From Sporisorium sorghi (lineage: Eukaryota > Basidiomycota > Ustilaginomycetes > Ustilaginales > Ustilaginaceae): a stretch of DNA of 58,275 nt. Position 1 is the first letter of the stretch; each line of letters opens with the position of its first letter. A program made the position numbers and the translations under genes. A model generated the notes under the pieces. It did not search any database, was not told the DNA's origin, and was given only the letters and a program-made list of their open reading frames with translations. Below are positions 1-8,969 of the stretch, one piece after another. The stretch lies in assembly GCA_023212695.1 (NCBI GenBank), contig JALCCG010000132.1:1-58275 (forward strand), in the 5' to 3' direction.

Positions 1-914
1 TCATCGGTCATATGGTTCAAATCATATTGTACATCAAAACCCCATTCTTCGCGTGCTGCAGTTGCATCGATTGAATCCGGCCACTCGTTTGCAATCGCTT
101 GGCGGACAGGATCCACCTCATAGCCAAGGCTAAAATTCGGTATATGACGGCGGATGCTGGCCGCAATACCTTCAGGATCGACACTCATCGCCGTTACGTT
201 GAAGGCATTGCGGTGCTTTAATTTTGCCGGATCGGCCTCCATTAATGCAATGACAGCCCGAATCGCATCCGGCATATACATCATATCAAGGTACGTCCCT
301 TGATTAATGTAGGAGATATAGCTGCCTTTATGGATGGCGGCACCAAACATCTCAACCGCATAATCCGTGGTACCTCCTCCCGGAGGCGCGGAGTGGGAGA
401 TCAGTCCCGGAAAACGCAACCCCCGGGTGTCCACTCCATATTTGTGATAATAGTAGTCACACAGTAGTTCACCTGACACCTTGCTGACTCCATACATCGT
501 GTGCGGACGCTGCAGGGTGTCTTGCGGTGTTGCGCTTTTTGGGGTATCTGCCCCGAATGCCGCGATAGAGCTAGGCGTAAAGAATTGGCAGGATAATGCG
601 CGAGCCGTCTCCAGGGCACTTAACAGTCCGCCCATGTTCAAGTTCCAGGCAAGCGCCGGATTGGATTCGGCTTTAGCCGACAACAGAGCTGCGAGATGAA
701 TGATCGTATCGGCCCGATGCGCTTGAGCCGCCTCGTGAAATGCATGATGATCGGTCACATCCAGTATTCGGAACGGTCCTGACTGTACCGTTTCATGCTG
801 GATCTGTCGTATGTCTGTTGCAAGAACCGCCTCTTCGCCGTAAATCTGCCGCAATGTTGCTACCAGGTCTGAACCAATCTGACCGAGTGCACCCGTTACC
901 ATAATTCGTTTCAT
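1..914 (-). CDS. NAD-dependent epimerase-type L-threonine 3-dehydrogenase (3' end cut by window edge)
   Basis: Open frame from ATG at 914 running off the left edge (304 codons visible). An extended short-chain dehydrogenase fold is seen: an N-terminal nucleotide-binding glycine motif GALGQIG at about residues 8-14 and the catalytic motif MYGVSK (Tyr-x-x-x-Lys) near residue 140. It starts 18 bases after the kbl stop with an AAGGGGG ribosome-binding site, so the two are co-transcribed. In Bacillota the partner of kbl is often this epimerase-like threonine dehydrogenase, which makes 2-amino-3-ketobutyrate for Kbl; that role is inferred from the pairing. The truncation is only the window boundary. 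Confidence 0.85.
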   Translation of the reverse strand, partial: MKRIMVTGALGQIGSDLVATLRQIYGEEAVLATDIRQIQHETVQSGPFRILDVTDHHAFHEAAQAHRADTIIHLAALLSAKAESNPALAWNLNMGGLLSALETARALSCQFFTPSSIAAFGADTPKSATPQDTLQRPHTMYGVSKVSGELLCDYYYHKYGVDTRGLRFPGLISHSAPPGGGTTDYAVEMFGAAIHKGSYISYINQGTYLDMMYMPDAIRAVIALMEADPAKLKHRNAFNVTAMSVDPEGIAASIRRHIPNFSLGYEVDPVRQAIANEWPDSIDATAAREEWGFDVQYDLNHMTD

Positions 915-932
915 TGTTCGTGCCCCCTTAAG

Positions 933-2123
933 TTAGATCAGACCCAGTTCGCGTCCGATGGTTTCATATGCCGAAAGTGCACGGTCCAGCATCTCCTGTG
1001 TATGGATAGCGGTCGGCATGTTGCGAACTCTTCCCGTGCCCTTTGGCACCGTCGGGAATACAATTGCTTTGGCATACACGCCTTCTTCGTACAATCTTGT
1101 GCTGAATTTCTGTGTCGTTGCTTCATCTCCAATGATGCACGGTGTAATCGGGGTTTCCGTCCGTCCGACAGAGTAGCCAAGATTCTTGAGTCCTTCTTGC
1201 AGATACCGGGTATTCTCCCAAAGCTTCATTTGAAGCTCTTTGCTGTTCTGCAGGATGTCGATGGCCGTAATGCAGGCCGCTATGCTGCCTGGGGGCAGCG
1301 CTGTTGAGAACAGGAACGGCCGACTGCGGACCTTGAGCCAATCCACCAAATCACGGGATCCTGCAACATACCCTCCGACAACACCAACTGCCTTGGACAA
1401 GGTTCCAATCTGAAAATCCACTCTATCCGACAACCCAAAATGCTTCACTGTACCTGCACCGCCGCCAAGAACGCCTGAGCCGTGCGCATCATCCACATAA
1501 GTGATCAGATCATAGCTTTCGGCGATTTCCACGATTTCAGGAAGCTTTGCAATGTCGCCATCCATCGAGAATACACCATCCGTAATAACCATAATTTTGC
1601 TGTATAACCCGGACTCTCTCGCTTCTTTTGCTTTTGAACGCAAATCGTCCATATTCGAGTGGTTAAAACGGATCACCTTCGCCTTGGTCAAGCGACAGCC
1701 GTCAATGATGGAGGCATGGTTCAATTCATCCGACAGGATAGCATCTCCTGCTCCCATCACCGCTGAGATCGCCGCCATATTACAATTGAAACCGGATTGA
1801 TACGTAAGCACCGCTTCCGTTCCTTTGAATTGAGCAAGCTTCTCTTCAAGCTCAATATGAAGCGCAAGCGTTCCGTTGATGGAGCGAACTGCCCCGCTTC
1901 CGGTTCCGAAATCGGTTGTTGCCTGAATTGCAGCTTCCTTCAGTCGCTCATCATTTGCTAGACCAAGATAGTTATTGGAAGATAAATTCACAAATTCACG
2001 GCCCTGAATAGTAATAATCGGACCATTCGGACTTTCAAGAGGCTGGATGGTATTATAAAGTCCTTGCTGCTTGAGTTCTGTTAGATTATCCTGTAAGAAA
2101 GCGCTTAACGATTTGCTGGCCAT
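933..2123 (-). CDS. kbl: Glycine C-acetyltransferase (2-amino-3-ketobutyrate CoA ligase)
   Basis: A 396-residue PLP enzyme of the alpha-oxoamine synthase family, which cleaves 2-amino-3-ketobutyrate with CoA to glycine and acetyl-CoA in threonine breakdown. Visible landmarks are SNNYLGLA near residue 50, the stretch [11 protein letters not shown] near 130, DDAHGSG near 210 and the PLP lysine in [13 protein letters not shown] near 243. Length matches the family (about 395). ATG at 2123 is preceded by GGGAGG with good spacing. It is first in a two-gene operon with the threonine dehydrogenase and follows a sigma-A-like promoter. Confidence 0.95.
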   Translation of the reverse strand: MASKSLSAFLQDNLTELKQQGLYNTIQPLESPNGPIITIQGREFVNLSSNNYLGLANDERLKEAAIQATTDFGTGSGAVRSINGTLALHIELEEKLAQFKGTEAVLTYQSGFNCNMAAISAVMGAGDAILSDELNHASIIDGCRLTKAKVIRFNHSNMDDLRSKAKEARESGLYSKIMVITDGVFSMDGDIAKLPEIVEIAESYDLITYVDDAHGSGVLGGGAGTVKHFGLSDRVDFQIGTLSKAVGVVGGYVAGSRDLVDWLKVRSRPFLFSTALPPGSIAACITAIDILQNSKELQMKLWENTRYLQEGLKNLGYSVGRTETPITPCIIGDEATTQKFSTRLYEEGVYAKAIVFPTVPKGTGRVRNMPTAIHTQEMLDRALSAYETIGRELGLI

Positions 2124-2178
2124 ATAAATTCCTCCCGTGGATCCGAAGTTCTAAAACGTACATAACATTTACCATTCC

Positions 2179-2207
2179 ATTGTATGCAAAAAGTCACACC
2201 TATGCAA
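2179..2207 (-). promoter_or_regulatory. Probable sigma-A promoter of kbl operon
   Basis: On the minus strand TTGCAT (2202-2207), a 17-base spacer and TACAAT (2179-2184) precede kbl with a leader of about 50 bases. The -10 is 5/6 and the -35 only 3/6. Between this promoter and the LysR stop (2208-2496) I see no gene and no clear terminator. Confidence 0.5.
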
Positions 2208-2496
2208 TATCCCGCACATAAATATGCTATATTAGATTTTTCGGTAAAAAAAATCCCTTCAGCATTCATAGGAAAACATCTGCCTATGATTAACTTGAAG
2301 GGGCAATAAATCATTACGATTTTCAGATCTGGTCTGCTATTTCTTTAATTAAAACTCAGTTTTTTCTGCCTCTATGGTTTCTCTACCTCACCCGAAAATA
2401 ATCTCTCTGTTAAGATAGGTATACCATATGGATGCTGCTCTATAGTAAATCCAATAAACTATAGCCAGTTATAGTAAGAAGCTATATCGTACAAAA

Positions 2497-3399
2497 TCAA
2501 GTTGTTATCGCTTGATGGAGCGCCTCCACATAAGCTGTTGCCAGCTTGGACAGCGATGCATTTTTATGGCTGATCCAGCCCACCTTGATCGTCTCATCAC
2601 AATCGAGCGGAACCGGAATAATCTCATTCCCGTTCAGGTCTGCACTTAGCACCCCGGTGGAGATGGTATAGCCGTTCAGCCCGATCAGCAGATTGAACAG
2701 CGTCGCGCGGTCATTGACCCGGATGCTCTTTTTGTGCGACAGTGTGCTGAGGATCTCCTCGGAGAAATGAAACGAATTATACTCCCCCTGCTCGAAGGAC
2801 AAATACGGATAATTCTGCAGCTCATCAATCGTGACGATGGACTGCTTGGCGAGCGGATTGTTGATGCTGATAAAAATATGCGGCTTCGCGGTAAACAAGC
2901 TGGTGAACTGCAAGCCCGCATCCTTCAGCAGCTTATTGATTACCTTCGCGTTGAATTCATTGAGATAGAGAATGCCGATTTCACTGCGCAGCGTTTTGAC
3001 ATCCTGAATGATTTCGTAGGTCTTCGTCTCCCGCAGAGCCAATTCGTATTCATCCTGACCGTATTCCTGAACGAGGTTTACAAAGGCGTTCACCGCGAAT
3101 GCATAGTGCTGGGTCGATACGGAAAAATGCTGCGGGGACGGCTTGGCGTTCAGGTAACGCCCTTCCAGAAGCTCCGCCTGTTCTACTACTTGCCGTGCAT
3201 AACCCAGAAACTCGGCCCCCTCTTTGGACAGTGAGATGCCTTTATTCGTTCGCTCGAAGATCGTGATGCGCAGCTCCTCTTCCAGATCCTTTATCGCATT
3301 GGACAGGCTGGGCTGGGAAATAAATAATCGTTTGGCCGCCTCATTCATGGAACCACGGTTGGCTACCTCGATAGCGTATTTTAATTGTTGTAAGGTCAA
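2497..3399 (-). CDS. LysR family transcriptional regulator (CpsY/MtaR-like)
   Basis: About 300 residues. The N-terminal winged helix-turn-helix (MTLQQLKYAIEVANRGS, then ISQPSLSNAIKDLEEEL) and the C-terminal effector domain are of normal LysR length. I chose the TTG at 3399 because AGGGGG (3406-3411) sits six bases before it; the upstream TTG (3417) and ATG (3414) have no comparable site, and family members begin at this Leu/Met. The N-terminal wording resembles CpsY/MtaR of streptococci (methionine/cysteine or surface metabolism), but the target here is unknown. It lies upstream of kbl in the same direction with a 370-base gap, so a link to threonine catabolism is only possible. Confidence 0.88.
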   Translation of the reverse strand: MTLQQLKYAIEVANRGSMNEAAKRLFISQPSLSNAIKDLEEELRITIFERTNKGISLSKEGAEFLGYARQVVEQAELLEGRYLNAKPSPQHFSVSTQHYAFAVNAFVNLVQEYGQDEYELALRETKTYEIIQDVKTLRSEIGILYLNEFNAKVINKLLKDAGLQFTSLFTAKPHIFISINNPLAKQSIVTIDELQNYPYLSFEQGEYNSFHFSEEILSTLSHKKSIRVNDRATLFNLLIGLNGYTISTGVLSADLNGNEIIPVPLDCDETIKVGWISHKNASLSKLATAYVEALHQAITT

Positions 3400-3465
3400 T
3401 GTGATCCCCCTCATCAAAACTTCACGCTTCTCTATGAAGCTGGTCGTTCATGTTTCTATATCTCT

Positions 3466-3512
3466 ATTATACAGTCTACAGCATGAAGGAATCTGATTCA
3501 TTACCTGAATCA
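3466..3512 (-). promoter_or_regulatory. LysR promoter with adjacent inverted repeat
   Basis: A perfect TATAAT box on the minus strand (3466-3471) lacks a good -35. Just upstream lies the 7-5-7 inverted repeat TGATTCA-TTACC-TGAATCA (3494-3512), which fits a LysR-type autoregulatory site. Role inferred from position. Confidence 0.45.
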
Positions 3513-3639
3513 CTCACCTTATACAAGCCCATTAGGGACAAGCCAAGATCAGATTACTCAAATTTCAAGCTGCTCCTGTCTCCCAATTAACATAGAACTG
3601 TACACAAAAAAAGGACAGCCGTATTGACTGACCTTTAAG

Positions 3640-3764
3640 TGTCTTCCGTGTCTTCCGTGTTTTCTATGCCTTACGTGTCTTACGTGTCTTACTTGTCTTA
3701 TTTGTCTTACCTATCTTCCATTTATTCCGTTTAATCCATGTATTCCATGCTATTCCGTGTCTTA
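3640..3764. repeat. Degenerate roughly 10-bp tandem repeats, (G)TCTTACGTGT-like
   Basis: In the non-coding stretch between the LysR gene and the tautomerase gene, variants of TCTTCCGTGT and CTTACGTGT recur about every ten bases and then decay into TATTCCATG-like units. No coding frame or hairpin explains it. It lies just past the stop codon of the minus-strand tautomerase gene, in its 3' flank. Confidence 0.7.
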
Positions 3765-3813
3765 AAAACACTCACACGTCTTCCATTCTTGCGTATCAGA
3801 AATAGCTGCACTG

Positions 3814-4203
3814 TTAAATATTCACCTGATACCCTAATGTCAGTTCATCGCCGGGAAGGCCACGGATTCCCCAATTGTGCTGCGGCGTTTCGAATATCGT
3901 GATCTCCACATCCCGGGAAGAGATGTGCAGGTTATGCTGAATCCGTTCGAACAACAGTCGAATCAACTGTTTCTTGGCTTCCACGGTCCGGCCTTCAAAT
4001 ATGCTGATCTCGATCACGGTGTAACGATCCGTCCTCCCGTCAGGAAAGTAGAAATCCTCCCGGTTCATGGGGAAAAAGCGATGGAATTTTTTATCAACGG
4101 GAAGTCCAAACGCTTCAACCACACACGAATGGATCACTTCCGATAATTCTTCCTTCACGGGGTTCAGGCGCTCCCTGACGCCATAAATCTTAATCTGTGC
4201 CAC
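3814..4203 (-). CDS. Tautomerase-fold protein
   Basis: 129 residues from a GTG at 4203, with AGGAG about 11 bases before it; the resulting N-terminus MAQIKIYG matches how related proteins begin. Conserved blocks are FHRFFPMNREDFYFPDGR, YTVIEISIFEGRT and ETPQHNWGIRGLPGDEL. The family is related to 4-oxalocrotonate tautomerase, where Pro at position 1 after Met removal is the general base; here that residue is Ala, so a classical tautomerase reaction is doubtful. It lies downstream of the exporter gene (164-base gap) on the same strand. Substrate unknown. Confidence 0.8.
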   Translation of the reverse strand: MAQIKIYGVRERLNPVKEELSEVIHSCVVEAFGLPVDKKFHRFFPMNREDFYFPDGRTDRYTVIEISIFEGRTVEAKKQLIRLLFERIQHNLHISSRDVEITIFETPQHNWGIRGLPGDELTLGYQVNI

Positions 4204-4268
4204 GCTCAACTCATCTCCTCTGTCCTCATCTAAGCTCAAGCTATGTTACCTATTATTTCTATTCGTTC

Positions 4269-4285
4269 GGGCTTTCCGAAAGCCC
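4269..4285. terminator. Hairpin between exporter and tautomerase genes (weak terminator)
   Basis: GGGCTTT-CCG-AAAGCCC, a perfect 7-bp stem, 83 bases past the exporter stop. There is no U-run on the minus strand, so it may only attenuate or stabilise the transcript. Confidence 0.4.
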
Positions 4286-4367
4286 TTCTTATATCGGTGA
4301 ATTTGTTGAATACGGTATACGGATCATTCTCCCCAATCCGGTTGTTCCCCGATTTCTATTACTACCT

Positions 4368-6134
4368 CTATTCACCGGTCTGGAACTGCTTCTTCGCCCA
4401 TTCCACATAGGATGGGTGGCTCTCGATTAATTCCTCGTGCGTACCGCTCCCCGTAATATGACCCTTCTCAAGGACGATAATCTGATCGGCCTCAACAACG
4501 GTAGATAACCGGTGGGCGATGACCACGGTCGTGCGCTCCACCATCAGATTATTCAAGGCCTTCTGCACTTCATGCTCGGAATCACTGTCCAGACTTGCCG
4601 TTGCCTCGTCCAGAAGCAGAATATCCGGCTTCCGCAAGAGCGCCCTGGCAATCGCAATCCGTTGACGCTGGCCTCCCGACAACTGGATGCCTCTCTCACC
4701 AACCTCCGTGTCATACCCTCTTGGCAAAGCTTCGATAAATCCCTTGGCATAAGCCAGTCTTGCCGCCTCAGCTATTTCTTCCTCGGAGACTGGCTCCTCC
4801 CTTCCATAAACGATATTGTCCCGAATCGTTCCGGTCATCAGCGGGCTGTCCTGGGAGACATACCCGAGCTTTCGCCGCCAGGAGTCCAGCGTATAATCGC
4901 GAATCTCGTCCGAACCAAACCAAATCTCCCCGCCGGAAGGCGCATAAAAACGTTCAATCAGGGAAAAAACCGTCGTTTTTCCGCTGCCGCTCGGCCCAAC
5001 CAGGGCGGTTACCTTCTTGGCAGGTATCGCGAACGATACGTCGGACAGGATCGTCTCCTCTTCATGATAGGCAAACCCAACCTTTTTAAATTCAATGTTC
5101 CGATGCCCTTGCGGTGCAAGACGTATGGCTCGATCATCGGTTTCCGGCTTGAATTCGAGAATAAGCCGCAATCTCTCGGTAGCTGCCATCACCTTCTGCA
5201 GCTGGGAATAGAACGTAGCGAATTGGCTGAACGGAAACATGATCTGGAACAGCAGCAGGATAAACGACACCAGTTCACCTGCGCTGAGCGCACCGGAAGA
5301 GACGCGAACGCCGCCGTACCCGATAATAACGACCAGCAGCACGACCATGACCATGGACATCAACGGGATCAGGACCGAGTTGATTTTGGCTTCCTTCATA
5401 CCGAAGCGGTACAGGCTGTCCATGTCGTCGTAGCCGCTTTTCTCCTCCTTCCGCTCGGCATTGGATGCCTTCACCAGTCGGATCTCGCCGATCACCTGGG
5501 TCAGCATGGCCGACAACTGGGCAAGCTGTCCATACATGCTGATGGAGATTTTGTACATTTTACCGCCGATGGGCATTAAGATTCCGAACCCTACCGGGAC
5601 TGCGATGAGGATAATGAGGGTCATCCGCCAATCCAGATAAAACAGGATCGCAACGGCACCGATCACGGTCAACAGATTCGAACAAAAAGCGATCAGATGA
5701 TCCGTGATCAGCGTCTTCACTTCATTCGTATCGTTGGCCACCCGGCTCATCGTATCCGCCGAGCGATGCTTGTCAAAGAACGGAACCGGCAACGCCAGCA
5801 CTTTGCTCCAGAGCCGTTTGCGAATCTTGTTCACCGTCTGGTTCCCGACAAAGGCAAGCATATAATACGAGAGTCCGCTTGCTACGGCTTCCAGCAGGAA
5901 CAGAATCGCCAGAAATCCGACCGTGCGGACATTAAACGAATCCGCTGCAAAATTATCGATCAATTGGCCGGTAATGAGCGGGACGACCAGTCCGGTCACC
6001 GCCCCGACCATACTTAGCAAAATGGCAAGAAAGAGCACCAGCTTCGGAATACCCGCGGAACGCAGCAGTTGGATAAAATAACGAATCGTGGTCTTCGTTA
6101 CCTTGCCTTTCTCTTCTTCTACGGTTTGCTCCAT
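4368..6134 (-). CDS. ABC-type multidrug exporter (BmrA-like half-transporter)
   Basis: 588 residues, the length of Bacillus BmrA (589). Six membrane segments occupy about residues 25-310, followed by a nucleotide-binding domain with Walker A GPSGSGKTT, signature LSGGQRQR, Walker B ILLLDEATA and the H-loop IAHRLST. Such half-transporters act as homodimers exporting hydrophobic drugs or lipids. ATG at 6134 follows AGGAGGG by seven bases. It starts 30 bases after the UvrA-like gene stops, so the pair is one operon; this suggests export of a DNA-active compound. Confidence 0.92.
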   Translation of the reverse strand: MEQTVEEEKGKVTKTTIRYFIQLLRSAGIPKLVLFLAILLSMVGAVTGLVVPLITGQLIDNFAADSFNVRTVGFLAILFLLEAVASGLSYYMLAFVGNQTVNKIRKRLWSKVLALPVPFFDKHRSADTMSRVANDTNEVKTLITDHLIAFCSNLLTVIGAVAILFYLDWRMTLIILIAVPVGFGILMPIGGKMYKISISMYGQLAQLSAMLTQVIGEIRLVKASNAERKEEKSGYDDMDSLYRFGMKEAKINSVLIPLMSMVMVVLLVVIIGYGGVRVSSGALSAGELVSFILLLFQIMFPFSQFATFYSQLQKVMAATERLRLILEFKPETDDRAIRLAPQGHRNIEFKKVGFAYHEEETILSDVSFAIPAKKVTALVGPSGSGKTTVFSLIERFYAPSGGEIWFGSDEIRDYTLDSWRRKLGYVSQDSPLMTGTIRDNIVYGREEPVSEEEIAEAARLAYAKGFIEALPRGYDTEVGERGIQLSGGQRQRIAIARALLRKPDILLLDEATASLDSDSEHEVQKALNNLMVERTTVVIAHRLSTVVEADQIIVLEKGHITGSGTHEELIESHPSYVEWAKKQFQTGE

Positions 6135-6164
6135 ATCGAATCCCTCCTATCTCTTTCACTATGA

Positions 6165-8666
6165 TCACATATAGATTTCTTGGATGAAACGGCCGGTAAA
6201 CGATGCTTCCACTGCCGCCACTTCCTCAGGCGTTCCCGCTGCAACCACCGATCCGCCGGAGGCTCCCCCGCCAGGACCAATATCAAGAATCCAGTCGGAG
6301 TTCCAGATCAGGTCCAGATTGTGTTCAACCAGAATGACGGTGTTCCCCGCATCCACCAAGCGGTTCAACAGAAGCAGCAATTGCAACACATCTCCTGGGT
6401 GCAAGCCGGTTGAAGGTTCATCCAGCAAATATAGCGTGTGGTTCCTCGTCTTCTTGCTCAGTTCCTTCGCCAGTTTAATCCGCTGACCCTCGCCGCCGGA
6501 CAACGTTCGAACCGATTGGCCCCACTTCAAATAACCAAGTCCGACATCGCAGAGCAGCTTGGTCAACTCCATGATTTTCGGCCGCTCCTCCAGCAGCGTC
6601 AGGCTCTCTTCAATTGTCATATCCAGAATATCGGAGATCGTATAACCGTTGTAAGTCACGCGCAGAACCTCTTCCTTGAAGCGCCTCCCTCTGCAATCCG
6701 GGCAGCGCACTTCCAGCTCCGGCAGAAAATGCATATGCACCGAGACCACGCCAAGACCTTGGCAGGTCTCGCATCGGCCGCCTGGTGTATTGAATGAAAA
6801 ATGCTTCGCTGTCAGCTGGCTTTGTTTGGCTTCCGGCATAGCGGCATACCAGTTTCTAATATGGGTATACACATCCGTGTAAGTGGCAATGTTGGAGCGT
6901 TGCATGCGGGATACCGGAGATTGGTCAACCGTAATGAGTTGTCCCACGGAATCCCAGCCCGTAATCGCTTTGCAGCCGGTTGGAGTTGATTGATCGCTTC
7001 CGGATTCCGCCAGAAGGTCAAACAAGAGCGTGGATTTGCCTGATCCCGACACGCCTGTCACCGATATGAGACAGCCGAGCGGGAACGATGCGGTTATGTT
7101 CTTCAAATTCCTTAAATGCGCATCCTCAATCGTAAGCAGGCTGCCGTTCCCTGTCCTGCGCCGGCTCGGTGCCGCAAGCATACCGTTCTCGCGGAAATAC
7201 GATCCGGTAACGGAGTCGGAGCTGTGGATTAATTCCTCCAGTGTTCCCTGACCCACCACCGTACCGCCCATCGTTCCCGCACCCGGTCCAATGTCGATGA
7301 TATGATCTGCGGCACGCATCACTTCTTCGTCATGTTCGATCACAAGCACCGTGTTGCCCAGATCCCTCAGTTGTTTCAGAACCTGAATGAGTCCACGGGT
7401 ATCTTTGGGATGAAGCCCGGTCGTCGGTTCGTCCAAAATATACAGGACCCCCGTAAGCCCCGATCCCAGAATCGATGCCAGTCTAAGCCTCTGGGCTTCT
7501 CCGCCCGACATCGTCACTACTTGTCTATCCATGGACATATAGCCAAGGCCGACATCCATAATGCGTTTCAGTCTCACTACGGAATCATAGATGAGTGGTT
7601 CCACGATCGTTAACTGATCCGAGGATAGCTTTCCGAGTAATGCTTCCATCCAAGCGAGTGCATCCCCAATCGACCAGGCATTGACCTCATGGATAGCCGC
7701 CCCGTCAACAAGGACCCGGCGGCTGCCTTCTTTCAGTTTCGTTCCATGACAATCCGGACATTGCTGCTCCTGAAACAAAACCGCCTCTCCGGATTCGCTC
7801 CCCTTCTCCCGGTACCTTCTCCATATTCCGGTTACAACACCTTCGTATTTGCCTTGCCCTACGGACTTCGGCGGCTTCACTTCCGGAAAATGCCGGATGA
7901 ACTGCTCACTCTCAACACCGTAATACAGAAGATCACGCTGAACTTCGTTATAGTCCCGCAGCGGCAAATGATCATCGAACGTGAAGCCATAATGTTGAGC
8001 GGCTGCTTTCATCGTACTCGTGTGATACTCAACTAAAGCGTTGAACCATGGCTTGACCGCACCGTCTCTTATACTCAGTTCCTGATTGAACACGGCATCC
8101 ATATTCAAGCTGACCGTTTGGCCGAGCCCGCTGCAGGTTTCGCAGGCGCCTTCCGGCTTGTTAAAGGAAAAATGCGACATCGTTAACTTATCAAGACTGT
8201 AACCGCATCGCCTACAATGAACCGTCTCGCGGGAGTCGCTGATCTCTTCCGCGTCCGATGGACCGTGATACGTTTCCCCCTCCACATTCGGCGTGACCGT
8301 GTCCCCGCAGAAAGGACAGGTACGCTCACCAAGCTTGGCAAATAAAATCCGCAGCAGCGTGTAGATATCCGTCACCGTTCCGATGGTCGACCTCGGGTTC
8401 CGGTTCGTAATGTGCTGACCTACGCTGATCGACGGGGAGAGACCTTCAATCGAATCCACCTTCGGCTTGCTGACCGAGTCCGACACCATGCCCATGGATT
8501 CCATATACTGCCGCTGGCATTCACGCTGAAGAGTGTCCATTGCGAGTGTGGACTTACCCGATCCTGAGGGGCCCGTCATGACAACCAGTTTGTACTTCGG
8601 GATTTCAAGCGAGACATTCTTCAGATTGTTCTCCCGCGCACCGCGAATCTTAATCGTTCCATTCAT
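6165..8666 (-). CDS. UvrA-like ABC ATPase lacking the UvrB-binding domain (UvrA2/DrrC type)
   Basis: 833 residues against about 950 for housekeeping UvrA. Both ATPase halves are present: Walker [10 protein letters not shown] near residue 33 and GVSGSGKST near 535, each with a signature ([20 protein letters not shown]) and Walker B ([20 protein letters not shown]). Zinc modules [19 protein letters not shown] and [14 protein letters not shown] are intact. Only about 35 residues separate CPFCG from HCRRCG, where UvrA has about 130, so the UvrB-binding domain is missing. Such proteins (Deinococcus UvrA2, Streptomyces DrrC) are tied to tolerance of DNA-binding drugs rather than UvrB-dependent repair. 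ATG at 8666 follows AAGGAGG. Heads an operon with the BmrA-like exporter. Confidence 0.92.
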   Translation of the reverse strand: MNGTIKIRGARENNLKNVSLEIPKYKLVVMTGPSGSGKSTLAMDTLQRECQRQYMESMGMVSDSVSKPKVDSIEGLSPSISVGQHITNRNPRSTIGTVTDIYTLLRILFAKLGERTCPFCGDTVTPNVEGETYHGPSDAEEISDSRETVHCRRCGYSLDKLTMSHFSFNKPEGACETCSGLGQTVSLNMDAVFNQELSIRDGAVKPWFNALVEYHTSTMKAAAQHYGFTFDDHLPLRDYNEVQRDLLYYGVESEQFIRHFPEVKPPKSVGQGKYEGVVTGIWRRYREKGSESGEAVLFQEQQCPDCHGTKLKEGSRRVLVDGAAIHEVNAWSIGDALAWMEALLGKLSSDQLTIVEPLIYDSVVRLKRIMDVGLGYMSMDRQVVTMSGGEAQRLRLASILGSGLTGVLYILDEPTTGLHPKDTRGLIQVLKQLRDLGNTVLVIEHDEEVMRAADHIIDIGPGAGTMGGTVVGQGTLEELIHSSDSVTGSYFRENGMLAAPSRRRTGNGSLLTIEDAHLRNLKNITASFPLGCLISVTGVSGSGKSTLLFDLLAESGSDQSTPTGCKAITGWDSVGQLITVDQSPVSRMQRSNIATYTDVYTHIRNWYAAMPEAKQSQLTAKHFSFNTPGGRCETCQGLGVVSVHMHFLPELEVRCPDCRGRRFKEEVLRVTYNGYTISDILDMTIEESLTLLEERPKIMELTKLLCDVGLGYLKWGQSVRTLSGGEGQRIKLAKELSKKTRNHTLYLLDEPSTGLHPGDVLQLLLLLNRLVDAGNTVILVEHNLDLIWNSDWILDIGPGGGASGGSVVAAGTPEEVAAVEASFTGRFIQEIYM

Positions 8667-8731
8667 AATTCCAACCTCCTTCGATTTACAAACCCATCTT
8701 ACAACATTGATGCAAGTCTAAAATTCCACAG

Positions 8732-8761
8732 TTGAAAAGGTTGATCCATCACCGTTTTCAA
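8732..8761. promoter_or_regulatory. Inverted repeat, candidate operator of the uvrA2-exporter operon
   Basis: TTGAAAA (8732-8738) and TTTTCAA (8755-8761) frame GGTTGAT and ATCACC, giving a near-perfect 30-bp dyad about 65 bases before the uvrA-like start. It lies in the divergent interval shared with the MerR-type gene, which makes it the best operator candidate for that protein. Binding is inferred. Confidence 0.5.
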
Positions 8762-8909
8762 AAGCTGAATCCGTCACAGTACTTTAAGGTTTATGTACAA
8801 TGTTTGTTGGCGATTTATCCGTGTACCATCGCACGGACTAGATAATGGGCTAAAAATAGTTCGTTTCGTTATTTTCTCATCAGACTTCTTTTCTTTGACC
8901 CTTACTTCA

Positions 8910-8918
8910 TGATACAAT
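8910..8918 (+). promoter_or_regulatory. Extended -10 promoter of the MerR-type gene
   Basis: TG-A-TACAAT (8910-8918) is an extended -10 about 50 bases before the preferred start at 8970; there is no recognisable -35 at normal spacing, as is common for regulated MerR promoters. Confidence 0.4.
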
Positions 8919-8969
8919 CCCCCAGAAAAAAGGATTATGGCAGATCCGCGTAAGGCAAGGGGGACCATT

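Noticed and set aside
2105..2314. Small 69-codon frame upstream of kbl
   Set aside because: It overlaps the kbl promoter and start, has no ribosome-binding site and no recognisable domain.
2124..2496. Riboswitch or T-box ahead of kbl
   Set aside because: The promoter lies only about 50 bases before the start, leaving no room for a structured leader, and no terminator hairpin is seen.
4512..5579. Long plus-strand frame of 355 codons opposite the exporter gene
   Set aside because: It mirrors a clear ABC exporter on the other strand, has no ribosome-binding site and a composition typical of an antisense shadow.
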